From the NCBI GenBank assembly GCA_902792295.1, contig CADAZC010000014.1, positions 1 to 51,892 on the forward strand: a stretch of DNA of 51,892 nt, in the 5' to 3' direction. Position numbers and translations under genes: made by a program. This document shows positions 1 through 9,437 of this stretch, one piece after another (position 1 is the stretch's first letter; the number at the start of each line of letters is the position of its first letter). This stretch comes from an uncultured Eubacteriales bacterium. Lineage in GTDB: Bacteria > Bacillota > Clostridia > Christensenellales > CAG-138. Below the pieces are notes generated by a model. It searched no databases. It was not told where the DNA came from and saw only the letters and a program-made list of their open reading frames with translations.

Positions 1-1674
1 CGAAAGCTCTGCGCGCGGCTCTGCGATCGTCTCCGCCATCTTGTCGAGAATGAACAGACGGCCTTTGCGCGCCTGTTCGAGCGCACGGGTCAGGATCTCA
101 CGGTCGATGCCCTTGATCTTGATATCCATCTGGATCGCGGTGATGCCGTCACGCGTGCCCGCCACCTTGAAGTCCATGTCGCCGAGGAAGTCCTCGAGTC
201 CCTGGATGTCGGTGAGGATCGCGATGTTGCCGGATTCGACGTCCTTGATGAGACCCATCGCAACGCCCGCGACGGGCTTTTTGATCGGAACGCCCGCATC
301 CATCAGCGCCAGCGTGCTCGCGCAGATCGAGGCCTGCGACGTGGAGCCGTTCGAGCTGATGACTTCGGAAACGAGACGCATGCAGTACGGGAACTCCTCT
401 TCGCTCGGAAGCACCGGCAGAAGGGCGCGCTCCGCAAGTGCGCCGTGACCGATCTCGCGGCGGCCGGGGCTGCGCACGGGGCGCGTTTCACCGGTCGAAT
501 ACGGCGGCATGTTGTACTGATGCATATAGCGCTTGCTGTCCTCGAGCGTAAGCCCGTCGAGGATCTGTGCCTCCGCGATCGTGCCGAGGGTTGCGATCGT
601 CATGACCTGCGTCTGACCGCGGGTGAACACCGCGCTGCCGTGCGGACGCTCGAGCATGTGCACTTCGCTCCAGATCGGACGGATCTCGGCGCGCGTCCGT
701 CGGGACGGATCTTCTTGTTGATGATCTTGTCGCGCATGACTTCCTTCTGCATCTGATACAGAATGGCGTCGACGTCCTTTTCCATGCCGGGATCGCTCTC
801 TGCGAACGCGGCCTTCGTCTCTTCCTTGACCTGTTCGGTGCGCATTTCGCGCTCGTGGCGATCGAAGGTGTCCATCTGCCAGACGACCTTGTCCATCGCG
901 TATTCGCGCACGCGGCGGTTCAGGTCCTCGTCCGGAACATGGATGTTGACTTCCATCTTGGGCTTGCCGATTTCCTTCTGGATCTGCTCAATAAAGTCGA
1001 CGATCTTCTTGATTTCTTCATGCGCAAACAGGATCGCGCCGAGCATTTCCTCCTCGGTGACCTCGTTCGCACCCGCCTCGACCATCATGACGGCGTCGCG
1101 CGTGCCGGCGACGGTCAGCGCAAGGCGGCTCTTTTCACGCTGCGCGCAGTCGGGGTTCAGGATATACTCGCCGTCGATCATGCCGACCGCCACGGAACCC
1201 GTCGGACCCATGAACGGGGCGTTGCTGATGGACAGCGCAATGGAGGAGCCGATCATACCCAGCACGTCGGGCTGGATGTCCTGCTCCACGGAGAGCACGG
1301 TCGCGATGACCTGCACGTCGTTGTAGAATCCCTTCGGGAACAACGGGCGCAGCGGACGGTCGATGAGGCGCGAGGTCAGGATCGCCTTTTCGGTCGGGCG
1401 GCCTTCGCGCTTGATGAAACCGCCGGGGATCTTGCCGACCGCGTACAGTTTCTCTTCAAATTCAATGGAAAGCGGCAGAAAATCAACGCCGTCGCGCGGT
1501 TCTTTTGCGACCGTTGCGTTGACCATGACCGCCGTTCCGCCGCAGCGCACGAGGCAGTTGCCGCCCGCTTGCTCGGCGTACTTTCCGGTTTCGACGATCA
1601 GCTTGCGATCGCCACTTTCCGGTTTCGACGATCAGCTTGCGATCGCCGACCATGGTTTCGAACACTCTGAACAT
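1..1674 (-). pseudogene. pnp: polynucleotide phosphorylase, frameshifted twice, 3' end outside window
   Basis: PNPase degrades RNA 3' to 5' with phosphate. The start is the ATG at 1674, reading MFRVFETMVGDRKLIVETGK. A 34-bp duplication (1580-1647) then shifts the frame. The correct frame resumes (LVRCGGTAVMVNATVAKEP) and runs to IRPDGR near 695. There about four bases seem to be missing, and the frame shifts again to [19 protein letters not shown] and on to the left edge. The second core domain is recognisable: [17 protein letters not shown], and [16 protein letters not shown], which holds the Asp, Asp and Lys of the metal site. About 557 residues of a usual 700 are covered; the KH and S1 domains lie outside. 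It follows rpsO, as is usual. As written the gene cannot make full-length enzyme. The lesions may be real or assembly faults. Confidence 0.9.
1580..1647. repeat. exact 34-bp tandem duplication inside pnp
   Basis: Two identical adjacent 34-base copies lie at 1580-1613 and 1614-1647, covering codons for DRKLIVETGK near the PNPase N terminus. Thirty-four is not a multiple of three, so the second copy shifts the frame. Removing either copy restores the standard PNPase N terminus (VETGKYAEQAGGNCLVRCGG). Confidence 0.97.
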
Positions 1675-1731
1675 TTTTTCTTTTTTCCTCTTTATCTTTA
1701 TTTTAATTATTGCCTGTCAGAATGCAGCGCC

Positions 1732-1763
1732 CAAAAAGATAGGCGGGGAACAAACCCCCGCCC
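1732..1763 (-). terminator. intrinsic terminator between rpsO and pnp
   Basis: On the minus strand, just after the rpsO stop, GGCGGGG pairs with CCCCGCC across a GTTTGTT loop. TATCTTTTT follows. It would end or attenuate rpsO transcripts, leaving pnp to readthrough. Confidence 0.85.
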
Positions 1764-1769
1764 TTTTCT

Positions 1770-2024
1770 TTACTTTCTGAGGTTCAATGCTGCGATGATC
1801 GCTCTGTAACGCTCGATGTCCTTCTCCTTGAGATAGTTCAGAAGACCTCTGCGGGTACCGACCATCTTCAGAAGACCGCGACGGGAGTGATGGTCCTTCT
1901 GGTTGACCTTCAGGTGCTCGTTGAGGTGATTGATGCGTTCGGTGAGAAGCGCAATCTGAACCTCGGGAGAACCCGTGTCGCCCTCGTGCAGCGCGTACTT
2001 TGCGATAATTTCCTGTTTCGTCAT
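1770..2024 (-). CDS. rpsO: 30S ribosomal protein S15
   Basis: S15 is a primary 16S rRNA binding protein of the small-subunit platform. The protein is 84 residues, normal for the family. It carries the signatures [19 protein letters not shown] and the [22 protein letters not shown] region. The ATG at 2024 is chosen over an in-frame ATG further upstream because an AAAGGAGGA ribosome binding site sits 8 bases before it and family members start MTKQE or similar. It lies between ribF and pnp, the conserved order, with its own promoter at 2113-2141 and a terminator behind it. Confidence 0.97.
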   Translation of the reverse strand: MTKQEIIAKYALHEGDTGSPEVQIALLTERINHLNEHLKVNQKDHHSRRGLLKMVGTRRGLLNYLKEKDIERYRAIIAALNLRK

Positions 2025-2083
2025 GTTTTTTTCCTCCTTTTTTTCGTATCCCCGTAGACTGCGTATGGCGTCGGAGAGTCGCA

Positions 2084-3079
2084 TCAACCCAGTTTACGGA
2101 TTAACCTTTGACAGTTTAGCACAACGGTTCCGAAATGTAAACACTTTTTTGCGTTCTTCGCAAACTTTTTTTGCGATCTCCGCATCTTTTCCGATCTGTT
2201 GGAACAGCAGATCCTTTGAATCAAACTTTCTCTCGTCCCGCACTGTTGGAACAGCAGATCCTTTGAATCAAACTTTCTCTCGTCCCGCAGGCGCTTCAGA
2301 AACGCCACTTCGATGCGTTTCCCGTAAAGATCGAGCGATTCGCCGATCGCGTGCGTCTCCACCGTGCGCGCCCGCCCGCCGACCGTGGGATTCGTGCCCA
2401 CGTTGGTCACCGCGGGATATTGTTTTCCCGCAAAGCACAGCACCGTCGCATAGACGCCGTCCTTCGGAAGGATCTGCACGCCCGCGTCGAGATTCGCCGT
2501 CGGACAGTCGAACCGGCGTCCCAGCGCCTTTGCGTGCACCACCGTGCCGGAAAGCGCATACGGCCGTCCGAGCATGCGTTCCGCCCGCTCCGCGTCGCCC
2601 GCCCGCAAAAGCTCACGGATGCGTGTGGACGCGCAGGTCTCGCCGTCGACCTTCACCTCGTCGATCACGGCAAGATCGATCCCGCGCGAATTGCAGAGCG
2701 TCCGGAGAAGCGTCGTATCCCCCGCCGCCTTTGCGCCGAATCGGTAATCGTAGCCGGCGACGATCGCAGACACGCCGCCTTCATAACGCGCATCGAGCCA
2801 GTCGATGAACGCCTCCGGCGCCATCGAGGCAAACGCTGCGTCGAACGGAATGCTGTCGACGCGGTCGCATCCGGTTTCACGAATCAGCGTTTCGCGCTGC
2901 TCCCTCGTGCAGAGATACGGAAACGAACCGGAAAACAGCTCCCTCGGGTGGTTGTCGTAGGTGAACGCAACCGCCGTGTCGCCTTTTTCGTGCGCGATCT
3001 CCGCCGCACGGCTGAGAAGGGCGCGATGCCCCCTGTGCACCCCGTCAAACATCCCCAGCGCAACCACCGTCCGATTCAT
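2084..3079 (-). CDS. ribF: bifunctional riboflavin kinase/FAD synthetase, C-terminal tail altered by duplication
   Basis: RibF phosphorylates riboflavin to FMN and adenylylates FMN to FAD. The N-terminal nucleotidyltransferase domain starts at residue 1 ([18 protein letters not shown], the GxFDGVHxGH motif). The C-terminal kinase domain starts near residue 180 ([20 protein letters not shown], then DGVYAT and [11 protein letters not shown]). The reading frame is intact to [12 protein letters not shown], where a 47-bp duplication shifts it, and it ends at 2084 after 331 residues. With one copy the protein would be 312 residues, ending at 2094 with an ordinary Lys/Glu-rich helix ([17 protein letters not shown]). 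Both domains are untouched, so activity may survive. The start overlaps the truB stop as ATGA. Confidence 0.93.
   Translation of the reverse strand: MNRTVVALGMFDGVHRGHRALLSRAAEIAHEKGDTAVAFTYDNHPRELFSGSFPYLCTREQRETLIRETGCDRVDSIPFDAAFASMAPEAFIDWLDARYEGGVSAIVAGYDYRFGAKAAGDTTLLRTLCNSRGIDLAVIDEVKVDGETCASTRIRELLRAGDAERAERMLGRPYALSGTVVHAKALGRRFDCPTANLDAGVQILPKDGVYATVLCFAGKQYPAVTNVGTNPTVGGRARTVETHAIGESLDLYGKRIEVAFLKRLRDERKFDSKDLLFQQCGTRESLIQRICCSNRSEKMRRSQKKFAKNAKKCLHFGTVVLNCQRLIRKLG
2113..2141 (-). promoter_or_regulatory. sigma-A promoter for rpsO
   Basis: The -35 is TTTACA (2136-2141) and the -10 is TAAACT (2113-2118), with a 17-base spacer and a TG extended -10. It lies inside the last codons of ribF and gives a leader of about 80 bases for rpsO. 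Confidence 0.7.
2196..2289. repeat. exact 47-bp tandem duplication at the 3' end of ribF
   Basis: Identical 47-base copies occupy 2196-2242 and 2243-2289. The extra copy adds 47 bases (two modulo three), changes the last residues of RibF and moves its stop about 10 bases downstream, towards rpsO. Confidence 0.97.
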
Positions 3080-3951
3080 ACTTCCTCCTCGTACAAATGT
3101 ACCTTCAGCACCGCGCTGCCGTCTTTGACAGCGCCGATGCCCAGAAATTCGCCGCAGTAAATGCGATATACGCCGTTTTCCGCGTTCGTGCGCGTCGGCA
3201 GCCCGTTCACCGCCGGACGCCGGCGATCGCTTTTGAAATCAAGCCGCGGCAGAAACGAAACCGCCTCTTCGCAGGAGGTCAGCGTTTCCGAAAGCCGCCC
3301 CTCCGCCTTCATCGTTTCGAGTTCCGCGATCGAAACCGCATGCTCCAGCGTAAACATGCCGGACGCCGTGCGCAGAAGAAACGCCATGTGCGCCGGCACG
3401 CCGAGCGCCGTGCCGACGTCGCTGCACAGCGTACGGATGTACGTTCCGCGCGAGCAGCAGACCTCCAGAAGAAACCGGTTTTCGCCGAGCGTTTTCGTCC
3501 GCTTCAGCGAAAAAATCTCCACCTCGCGGGACTTGTCGGGGATCTCCTTGCCCTGAAGGGCAAGGTCATAGAGCTTCTGTCCGTTGTGCTTCAGGGCGGA
3601 ATACATCGGCGGCGTCTGCACGATCGTGCCGGTAAAGCGCGGCAGAACGGCGTCGAGCGCCGCTTCCGAAACGACGGCGTCGCCCGTTTCCGTCACCGCT
3701 CCCTGCGCGTCCTGCGTATCGGTCGCCGCGCCGAACGCGATCTCACAAAGATAGGTCTTTCGTTTGTCCACAAGGTAATCGAACAGCCGGACCGCGCGTC
3801 CGACGCACACGGGAAGAACGCCCGCCGCCTCGGGATCGAGCGTGCCGAGATGTCCGACCCGTTTTGTATCAAAGATATGCCGCACGTCGACCACGACGTC
3901 AGAACTTGACATCGCCGGCGGTTTTAAGACCGTTACGATTCCTTCGGTCAT
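3076..3951 (-). CDS. truB: tRNA pseudouridine-55 synthase
   Basis: TruB isomerises U55 in the T-loop of tRNAs. It has 291 residues. It opens with the usual GIVTVLKPPAMSSSDVV (family: G-x-x-x-x-x-KPxGxTS). The catalytic aspartate is Asp39 in GHLGTLDPEAAGVLPV. PPMYSALKHNGQKLYDLA follows near 115-130, and the C-terminal half carries the RGTYIRTLCSDVG segment. It overlaps nrnA upstream and ribF downstream by four bases each (ATGA), so translation is probably coupled along the infB operon. Confidence 0.96.
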   Translation of the reverse strand: MTEGIVTVLKPPAMSSSDVVVDVRHIFDTKRVGHLGTLDPEAAGVLPVCVGRAVRLFDYLVDKRKTYLCEIAFGAATDTQDAQGAVTETGDAVVSEAALDAVLPRFTGTIVQTPPMYSALKHNGQKLYDLALQGKEIPDKSREVEIFSLKRTKTLGENRFLLEVCCSRGTYIRTLCSDVGTALGVPAHMAFLLRTASGMFTLEHAVSIAELETMKAEGRLSETLTSCEEAVSFLPRLDFKSDRRRPAVNGLPTRTNAENGVYRIYCGEFLGIGAVKDGSAVLKVHLYEEEV

Positions 3952-4904
3952 TGCAAAGCTTCGGTCAGCGCTTCGCGCATGGTGCGCAGCGCCTCGTCGA
4001 GCGGAAGCTCCAGCGTGCAGCCCGCGGCGCGCAGATGTCCGCCGCCGCCGAACCGTTTGGCAACCGCCGCCACGTCGCAGACGCGCTTACTGCGCATGCT
4101 GACGCGCGCGACGCCGTCCGATTCCCGCACGACGCACGCCGCCTCGACCGAGTCGACGTCGCGAAGATAGTCGATGAGCCCCTCGCACTCCTCTTTGGTC
4201 GCGCCACAGTCGCGCAGCGTCTTCTCCGAAACGGCGACGGTGTTGAGCCGTCCGCCGCACGAAAGCACCATATTTCCGAGCACGTACGCGATCAGTTTTG
4301 CCTTCGAAAGCGGGATCTCGCGGAACAGCACGCGGTTCAGCTCCGGCAGGTTGATGTCGTGCGCCATGAGCTTAGCCGCCGCGGAAAACGCATCCGCCGT
4401 GGTGTTCGAATACGAGAAATTGCCCGTGTCGGTGGCGATCGCCGTATACAGCGCAACCGCGATCCCGTGCGTGACGGGCGCGTCAAGCTCCTCCAGAAGC
4501 CGCAGGATGAGTTCGCCCGTCGCGCTCACGTTCTCCACCCAGTCGCCGTTCTTCGACTGACGCGGGTTTGTGCCGTGGTGGTCGATGCAGAACGCGTAGG
4601 GTGCCGTTTCCAGTATCGCTTCGAGCGCGCCGGTACGCTTATGGTCCGCGCAGTCGACATAGATCACCGCCTCCTGCGGCGGTTCGATTCCGTCCGTGCC
4701 GATCACCGTGTCCGCGCCGATGAGAAAACCGAGATACGCGGGAACGCGGTCAGGACAGACGACGGTCGCCGCCTTGCCCATTTCAAGCAAAGCGGCGCGC
4801 AAAGCAAGGCAAGAGCCCAGCGTGTCGCCGTCGGGCGACTGGTGGGCTGCCAGATAAAACGTTTGATGCGATTGTATAAAGGACGCCGCATCGAAAAGGT
4901 TCAT
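3948..4904 (-). CDS. nrnA: DHH/DHHA1 phosphoesterase, NrnA-type nanoRNase
   Basis: This 318-residue protein degrades short oligoribonucleotides (and pAp in the Bacillus enzyme). DHH-family motifs are present in order: AHQSPDGDTLGS (residues 20-31), VDCAD, IDHHGTNP with the DHH signature, and IATDTGNFSYSNT. The DHHA1 substrate-binding domain ends with FGGGGHLRAAGC. It lies between rbfA and truB with four-base ATGA overlaps on both sides, a placement typical of Firmicute infB operons. Confidence 0.92.
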   Translation of the reverse strand: MNLFDAASFIQSHQTFYLAAHQSPDGDTLGSCLALRAALLEMGKAATVVCPDRVPAYLGFLIGADTVIGTDGIEPPQEAVIYVDCADHKRTGALEAILETAPYAFCIDHHGTNPRQSKNGDWVENVSATGELILRLLEELDAPVTHGIAVALYTAIATDTGNFSYSNTTADAFSAAAKLMAHDINLPELNRVLFREIPLSKAKLIAYVLGNMVLSCGGRLNTVAVSEKTLRDCGATKEECEGLIDYLRDVDSVEAACVVRESDGVARVSMRSKRVCDVAAVAKRFGGGGHLRAAGCTLELPLDEALRTMREALTEALQ

Positions 4905-5275
4905 TCCTCTTCCTCCTCTTCGCGTTTGTCGTCCTTGTGCAGCGAGCGGATCACCTCGGAGATATGCACCGAGTAGGCGATCGAATCGTCCGCAACAAAG
5001 CGGATCGACGGCACGCGGCGGATCGTCATGCGGCTGCCGACCTCGTGTCCGATAAAGCCCGCCGCATGGTTCAGCGCGTCGACCGCGGTCTTTGCCGCGT
5101 TCTCGTCGGCGTCGAACACCGACACGTGCGCCTTTGCATATTTGAGGTCCGGCGTGACCTCCATCTCGGTGATCGAGGTGACCGCCGGAATGCGCGGATC
5201 CTTCATGTCGAAGATGATCGCGCTGACCGTCTTTTTCAGCTCTTCGCGGAGCCGTTCGTTTCTGACCTTTGCCAT
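4901..5275 (-). CDS. rbfA: 30S ribosome-binding factor A
   Basis: RbfA is a KH-like factor needed for late 30S maturation. The ATG at 5275 ([17 protein letters not shown]) overlaps the infB stop as TGATG, which supports it over an upstream in-frame start. The protein is 124 residues and has the family features IIFDMKDPRI, a VTSITEMEVTPDLKYAKAHVSV strand region and RRVPSIRFVADDSI. The C terminus is a short acidic run (EEEEEE) that is not conserved in the family. It is in the infB operon and overlaps nrnA. Confidence 0.96.
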   Translation of the reverse strand: MAKVRNERLREELKKTVSAIIFDMKDPRIPAVTSITEMEVTPDLKYAKAHVSVFDADENAAKTAVDALNHAAGFIGHEVGSRMTIRRVPSIRFVADDSIAYSVHISEVIRSLHKDDKREEEEEE

Positions 5276-7773
5276 CAGCGCTTCACTTCCTCCATCACAT
5301 AGCACTCGATGACGTCATCTTCGAGAATGTCGTTGAAGTTCTCGATCGAGATGCCGCACTCATAACCCGCAAGGACCTCCCTCGCGTCGTCCTTAAAGCG
5401 CTTCAGCGAGCCGATCTTGCCGTCGTGCAGGACGATGCCGCCGCGAACCACGCGCACCTGCGCGGTTCTCGTGACCTTGCCCTCGTTGACGTACGCGCCC
5501 GCGATCGTGCCGACGCCGGAGATGCGGAACGTGCTGCGAACCGTGCAGCGGCCGAGCTCGACCTCCTGGAAGACGGGCTTGAACATGCCCTTCATAGCGT
5601 TCTCAACGTCCTCGATCGCGTTGTAAATGACGCGGTAGGTACGCACGTCGACCTTTTCCTTTTCGGCGGTCGCGCGCGCCGTGGAATCCGGACGCACATT
5701 GAAGCCGATGACGATCGCGTTCGATGCGGATGCGAACATGATGTCCGATCCGGTGATCGCGCCGACGCCGCTGTGAATGACGCGCACACGGACCTCGTCG
5801 TTGCTGAGCTTTTCAAGCGCCTGCTTGACCGCTTCGACCGAGCCCTGCACGTCCGCTTTGACGATCAGGTTGAGGTCTTTGAGTTCGCCTTCCGCCATCT
5901 GGCTGAACAGATCGTCCAGCGAAACCTTCTGCGCCTGCTTGACCTGCGCCGCCTTCAATCTGTCGCGGCGCTCCTCGGCGACCTGACGGTTCAGTTTATC
6001 GTCGTCCGCCGCAAAGAGCGTGTCGCCCGCCGCCGGGACCTCGTTGAAACCGAGTACCTCGACCGGAACGGACGGACCTGCGGAATTGACGGTTCTGCCC
6101 TTGTCGTCCATCATCGCGCGGACGCGGCCGTACGCCGTACCGGCGACGATCGTGTCGCCCTTACGAAGCGTGCCGTTCTGCACGAGCACGGTTGCCACCG
6201 GACCGCGCGCCTTGTCAAGCTGCGCCTCGATGATCGTGCCCTTCGCAAGGCGGTTCGGGTTCGCCTTGAGTTCCAGAACGTCCGCCTGCAGAAGCACCAT
6301 TTCAAGGAGCTGATCGAGGTTGATCTGCTTCTTTGCCGAAACCGGCACGCAGATCGTGTCGCCGCCCCACTCCTCGGTAACGAGACCGTACTCGGTAAGC
6401 TGCTGCTTGACGCGTTCGGGATCCGCGGTGTCGCGGTCGATCTTGTTGATCGCAACGATGATCGGAACGCCCGCCGCCTTTGCGTGGTTGATCGCCTCGA
6501 TCGTCTGCGGCATGATGCCGTCGTCCGCCGCGACGACCAGGATGACGATATCCGTAACCTGCGCGCCGCGCGCACGCATTGCCGTAAACGCTTCGTGACC
6601 CGGCGTATCGATGAAGGTGATCTGCTTGCCGTTCAGGGTGACGGTGTATGCGCCGATGTGCTGCGTGATGCCGCCCGCCTCGCCCGCGGTGACGTGCGAG
6701 TTGCGGATCGCATCGAGGAGCGACGTCTTGCCGTGGTCGACGTGACCCATGATCGTGACGACCGGGGGACGCGGTTTCAGCGTTTCCGGCGCGTCGACGT
6801 CCTCGGCGGTGTCCATCAGAACGTCCTCAAACGACTTCGCAAGCTGCTGTTCGAGCGTGATATTGAACTCGCCCGCGATGAGCTCGCAGGTGTCGAAATC
6901 CAGTTCCTGATTGATGTTTGCGATGATGCCGAGCATCAGAAGCTTTTTCAGGATCTCGTTCGCCGGCTTGCCGAGCTTTTCGGAAAGGTCCTTGACCGTG
7001 ATCGTTTCGGTGGTGATCACCGCATGCTCGATCACGACGGGCGCGGGCTTCGGCTGCTGCGCCTCCGCCTCGTGCTTCTTCGCCTTGCGGCGGTTGCCCA
7101 TCTGGCTGTCGTCTTCCCAACCGCGCGCGTTGGGACCTGCTTCCTTCATCATCGTCTTCTTGTTCTTCGCCTTCTTGTCCGCCGGATCGAACGATTTTTT
7201 CTTGTCGGTCCGCTGCTTTCCGGTGTCGGACGGGCTCGGCGGGTTGATCATCACCGCGCGCTGCGAGCCGGTGTTGTCCCGGCGCGGCGGACGGCTGTCG
7301 TCCCGCTTGCGGTCGGCTGCGCCCTGCTGCCGCGGCGCGTCGGTACGCGGACGGTCCTGCCGCGGCGCATCGCTGCGCGGACGGTCCTGACGCGGTTCCC
7401 GCGGGGAAGGCGTGCGCGGCTGCCGCTGCTCCGCCGGTCTGCGCTCCTCGGGCACGAAGGTTCCTTCCTCCGGCTTCGCCGCAACCGGTTCGGGCGCGGG
7501 CGCTTCCGCCGGCTGCTGCTCCTCGGCGCCGCCCGCGTGCGCGGCAAGATCCGCTTCGCTCTCGAGCATCGCCTTTAAGCGCTCGGCGCGTTCGCGTTCC
7601 TCCCGCTCGCGCTTCTCGTTCTCCTCACGGTCGATCATGCTGCCTTCCGTGCGGCGCGCGGTATCGAGAAGGGCGCCGATGGTTCCCTTCGTCGCGTCGA
7701 GCTTATGCAGTAACGCCTGCATCTCCTCTTTTAAACTTTTTGCTGTTTCCAGAAAATTCGCTGCCATATTCAT
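5275..7773 (-). CDS. infB: translation initiation factor IF-2
   Basis: IF-2 is the GTPase that recruits fMet-tRNA to the 30S subunit and drives subunit joining. It has 832 residues. The N terminus is a charged coiled coil (about 45-75) and a long Pro/Arg/Asp-rich linker with repeats of the type [10 protein letters not shown] and [10 protein letters not shown] (about 120-150). An IF2_N domain follows ([20 protein letters not shown], about 265). The G domain has GHVDHGKTS (G1), DTPGHEAF (G3), NKID (G4) and SAK (G5), followed by domains II to IV. The start overlaps the ylxQ stop (ATGA). A second ATG two codons later is also possible. A long frame opposite this gene on the plus strand is a GC-bias shadow. 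Confidence 0.98.
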   Translation of the reverse strand: MNMAANFLETAKSLKEEMQALLHKLDATKGTIGALLDTARRTEGSMIDREENEKREREERERAERLKAMLESEADLAAHAGGAEEQQPAEAPAPEPVAAKPEEGTFVPEERRPAEQRQPRTPSPREPRQDRPRSDAPRQDRPRTDAPRQQGAADRKRDDSRPPRRDNTGSQRAVMINPPSPSDTGKQRTDKKKSFDPADKKAKNKKTMMKEAGPNARGWEDDSQMGNRRKAKKHEAEAQQPKPAPVVIEHAVITTETITVKDLSEKLGKPANEILKKLLMLGIIANINQELDFDTCELIAGEFNITLEQQLAKSFEDVLMDTAEDVDAPETLKPRPPVVTIMGHVDHGKTSLLDAIRNSHVTAGEAGGITQHIGAYTVTLNGKQITFIDTPGHEAFTAMRARGAQVTDIVILVVAADDGIMPQTIEAINHAKAAGVPIIVAINKIDRDTADPERVKQQLTEYGLVTEEWGGDTICVPVSAKKQINLDQLLEMVLLQADVLELKANPNRLAKGTIIEAQLDKARGPVATVLVQNGTLRKGDTIVAGTAYGRVRAMMDDKGRTVNSAGPSVPVEVLGFNEVPAAGDTLFAADDDKLNRQVAEERRDRLKAAQVKQAQKVSLDDLFSQMAEGELKDLNLIVKADVQGSVEAVKQALEKLSNDEVRVRVIHSGVGAITGSDIMFASASNAIVIGFNVRPDSTARATAEKEKVDVRTYRVIYNAIEDVENAMKGMFKPVFQEVELGRCTVRSTFRISGVGTIAGAYVNEGKVTRTAQVRVVRGGIVLHDGKIGSLKRFKDDAREVLAGYECGISIENFNDILEDDVIECYVMEEVKR

Positions 7774-8081
7774 CCCCGCTTTTCATCGGTATTGCGCATT
7801 GCGCGTTCTATCATATCCTTGAAGTTCGGATCCGTCACCGCCATTACGATGCGCGAATCCTTCCCGATCGCACGTCCCACGGTCTCCGTCAAAACGAGCG
7901 GAACGCCGTGCGCCGCGCACAGTTGTTCGTAATGCGTCTTCGTCGCCTCGGACGCGGTTTCTTCCAAAAGAACCAGCTTTGCCTTGCCCGCCTTGATCGC
8001 GCTCTCCGCGGCAAACGCGCCGCTTTTGGCCTTTCCTGCTCTCTGACAAAGCCCGATCGCGTTATACAGCCGGTCCGTCAT
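7770..8081 (-). CDS. ylxQ: L7Ae-family RNA-binding protein YlxQ
   Basis: A 103-residue L7Ae/L30e-fold protein. The family binds kink-turn RNA, and YlxQ is a non-essential member encoded in nusA-infB operons. Family features are [35 protein letters not shown] and a later [16 protein letters not shown] segment. It begins within ylxR (20-base overlap) and ends at the infB start. Its exact cellular role is not known with certainty. Confidence 0.9.
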   Translation of the reverse strand: MTDRLYNAIGLCQRAGKAKSGAFAAESAIKAGKAKLVLLEETASEATKTHYEQLCAAHGVPLVLTETVGRAIGKDSRIVMAVTDPNFKDMIERAMRNTDEKRG

Positions 8082-8337
8082 GCGTTTCGATCTCCGATTC
8101 CATCGCCGCCTTCACCGTGTCGTTCAGCGGCGCTTCGAGGGCGCGTTCGAGCGCGCGGATCTTGATCGCCTTATTGAGGCACGCGGCGTCGCGGCAAAGA
8201 TACGCGCCGCGGCCGGACAGCTTGCCGGTCAAATCGAGCACAAGCTCCCCCTCCGCCGTGCGCACTATGCGCATCAGGTCCTTTTTCGCCCGCATTTCGC
8301 GGCAGGCGACGCACATCCGCATCGGGATCTTTTTCAA
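8062..8337 (-). CDS. ylxR: YlxR (DUF448), RNase P modulator family
   Basis: A 91-residue DUF448 protein. YlxR of Bacillus has been described as an RNase P RNA-binding modulator (RnpM). Signature residues are RMCVACREMRAKKDLMRIVR and GRGAYLCRDAACLNKAIK. The likely start is a TTG at 8337, with a GGAGGAG ribosome binding site that overlaps the nusA stop; an ATG five codons in is the alternative. It lies four bases after nusA and overlaps ylxQ, the standard order. Confidence 0.92.
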   Translation of the reverse strand: MKKIPMRMCVACREMRAKKDLMRIVRTAEGELVLDLTGKLSGRGAYLCRDAACLNKAIKIRALERALEAPLNDTVKAAMESEIETHDGPAV

Positions 8338-8341
8338 TCGC

Positions 8342-9418
8342 TTACTCCTCCGCGTTCTCTTCCGCCTGCGCGGCGTCCACCGCGGCGTCCGCCTGCGACT
8401 GGCTCTTGATGTCGATCTTCCAGCCGGTCAGCTTCGCGGCAAGACGCGCGTTCTGTCCCTCCTTGCCGATGGCAAGCGAGAGCTGCGAATCCGGCACGAC
8501 CACGCGTGCCGCTTTTTCGTCCTCGTTGACGTAGACCATGAGCACCTTCGCGGGGCTCAGCGCCTTTGCGATATAGATCGCGCTGTCGGTGTCGTATTCG
8601 ATGATATCGATCTTCTCGTTGTGCAGCTCGTTGACGATGCGCTCCACGCGCGCACCGCGCGGACCGACGCATGCGCCGACCGCATCGACCTGCGGATCGG
8701 TCGAGAACACGGCGATCTTGGTGCGGAAGCCCGCTTCACGCGCGATGTTCTTGATCTGCACCGTGCCGCTCATGATCTCCGGCACTTCGAGCTCAAAGAG
8801 ACGCTTGACAAGACTCGGATGCGTGCGCGAAACGACGATCTGCGGACCCTTGTTCTCCTTGCGGACCTCGAGCACATAAACCTTGATGCGCTCGTTGTTC
8901 TCGTATTCCTCGCCGGGGATCATCTCGTTCGCGGTGAGAATGCCGTCCGTCTTGCCGAGCTCGACGTACGCGTTGCCCTTCTCGACGCGCTGAACGATCG
9001 CCGTCAGGATCTCGTTCTCCTTTTCGACGTATTCGTCATAGATGTTGCTGCGTTCCGCCTCGCGGATGCGCTGCATCATGACCTGCTTCGCGGTCTGCGC
9101 CGCAATGCGGGAAAAGTCCTTCGTGAACACTTCCTCCTCGAGCACGTCGCCGAGCTCATAGAGCGAATTGACCTTCTTCGCGCGCTCCAGCGAGATCTCC
9201 AGCGCGGGATTCTCGACCGTTTCGACGACGGTCTTGCTCGCGTACATATGGTATTCGCCGGTGTCGCCGTTGACTTCCGCGCGGACGTTTGCCGACTTGT
9301 CGTAGTTCCTCTTGTATGCGTTGACGAGCGCAAACTCAAATGCGTTCAACAGCACGGCCTTTTTGATGCCGCGTTCCTTTTCCAGCGCGTTCAGTGCTTC
9401 GATAAACTCTGCGTTCAT
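8342..9418 (-). CDS. nusA: transcription termination/antitermination factor NusA
   Basis: NusA binds RNA polymerase and promotes pausing and intrinsic termination. It has 358 residues, the short Firmicute form without the C-terminal acidic repeats. The N-terminal RNAP-binding domain covers about 1-125. The S1 domain (VQRVEKGNAYVELGKTDGIL) starts near 140. KH1 contains GACVGPRGARVERIV and KH2 contains LSLAIGKEGQNARLAAKLTG. The ATG at 9418 has AAAGGA upstream. It follows rimP by 19 bases. See the leader hairpin at 9910-9937 for possible autoregulation. Confidence 0.98.
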   Translation of the reverse strand: MNAEFIEALNALEKERGIKKAVLLNAFEFALVNAYKRNYDKSANVRAEVNGDTGEYHMYASKTVVETVENPALEISLERAKKVNSLYELGDVLEEEVFTKDFSRIAAQTAKQVMMQRIREAERSNIYDEYVEKENEILTAIVQRVEKGNAYVELGKTDGILTANEMIPGEEYENNERIKVYVLEVRKENKGPQIVVSRTHPSLVKRLFELEVPEIMSGTVQIKNIAREAGFRTKIAVFSTDPQVDAVGACVGPRGARVERIVNELHNEKIDIIEYDTDSAIYIAKALSPAKVLMVYVNEDEKAARVVVPDSQLSLAIGKEGQNARLAAKLTGWKIDIKSQSQADAAVDAAQAEENAEE

Positions 9419-9437
9419 GGTTTGTTCCTTTCTTTTC

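Noticed and set aside
5269..7578. 769-codon open frame on the plus strand opposite infB
   Set aside because: It is the antisense shadow of a GC-rich gene with strong codon bias. The protein is Arg/Asp/Leu-rich with no domain, while the minus strand encodes an unmistakable IF-2.
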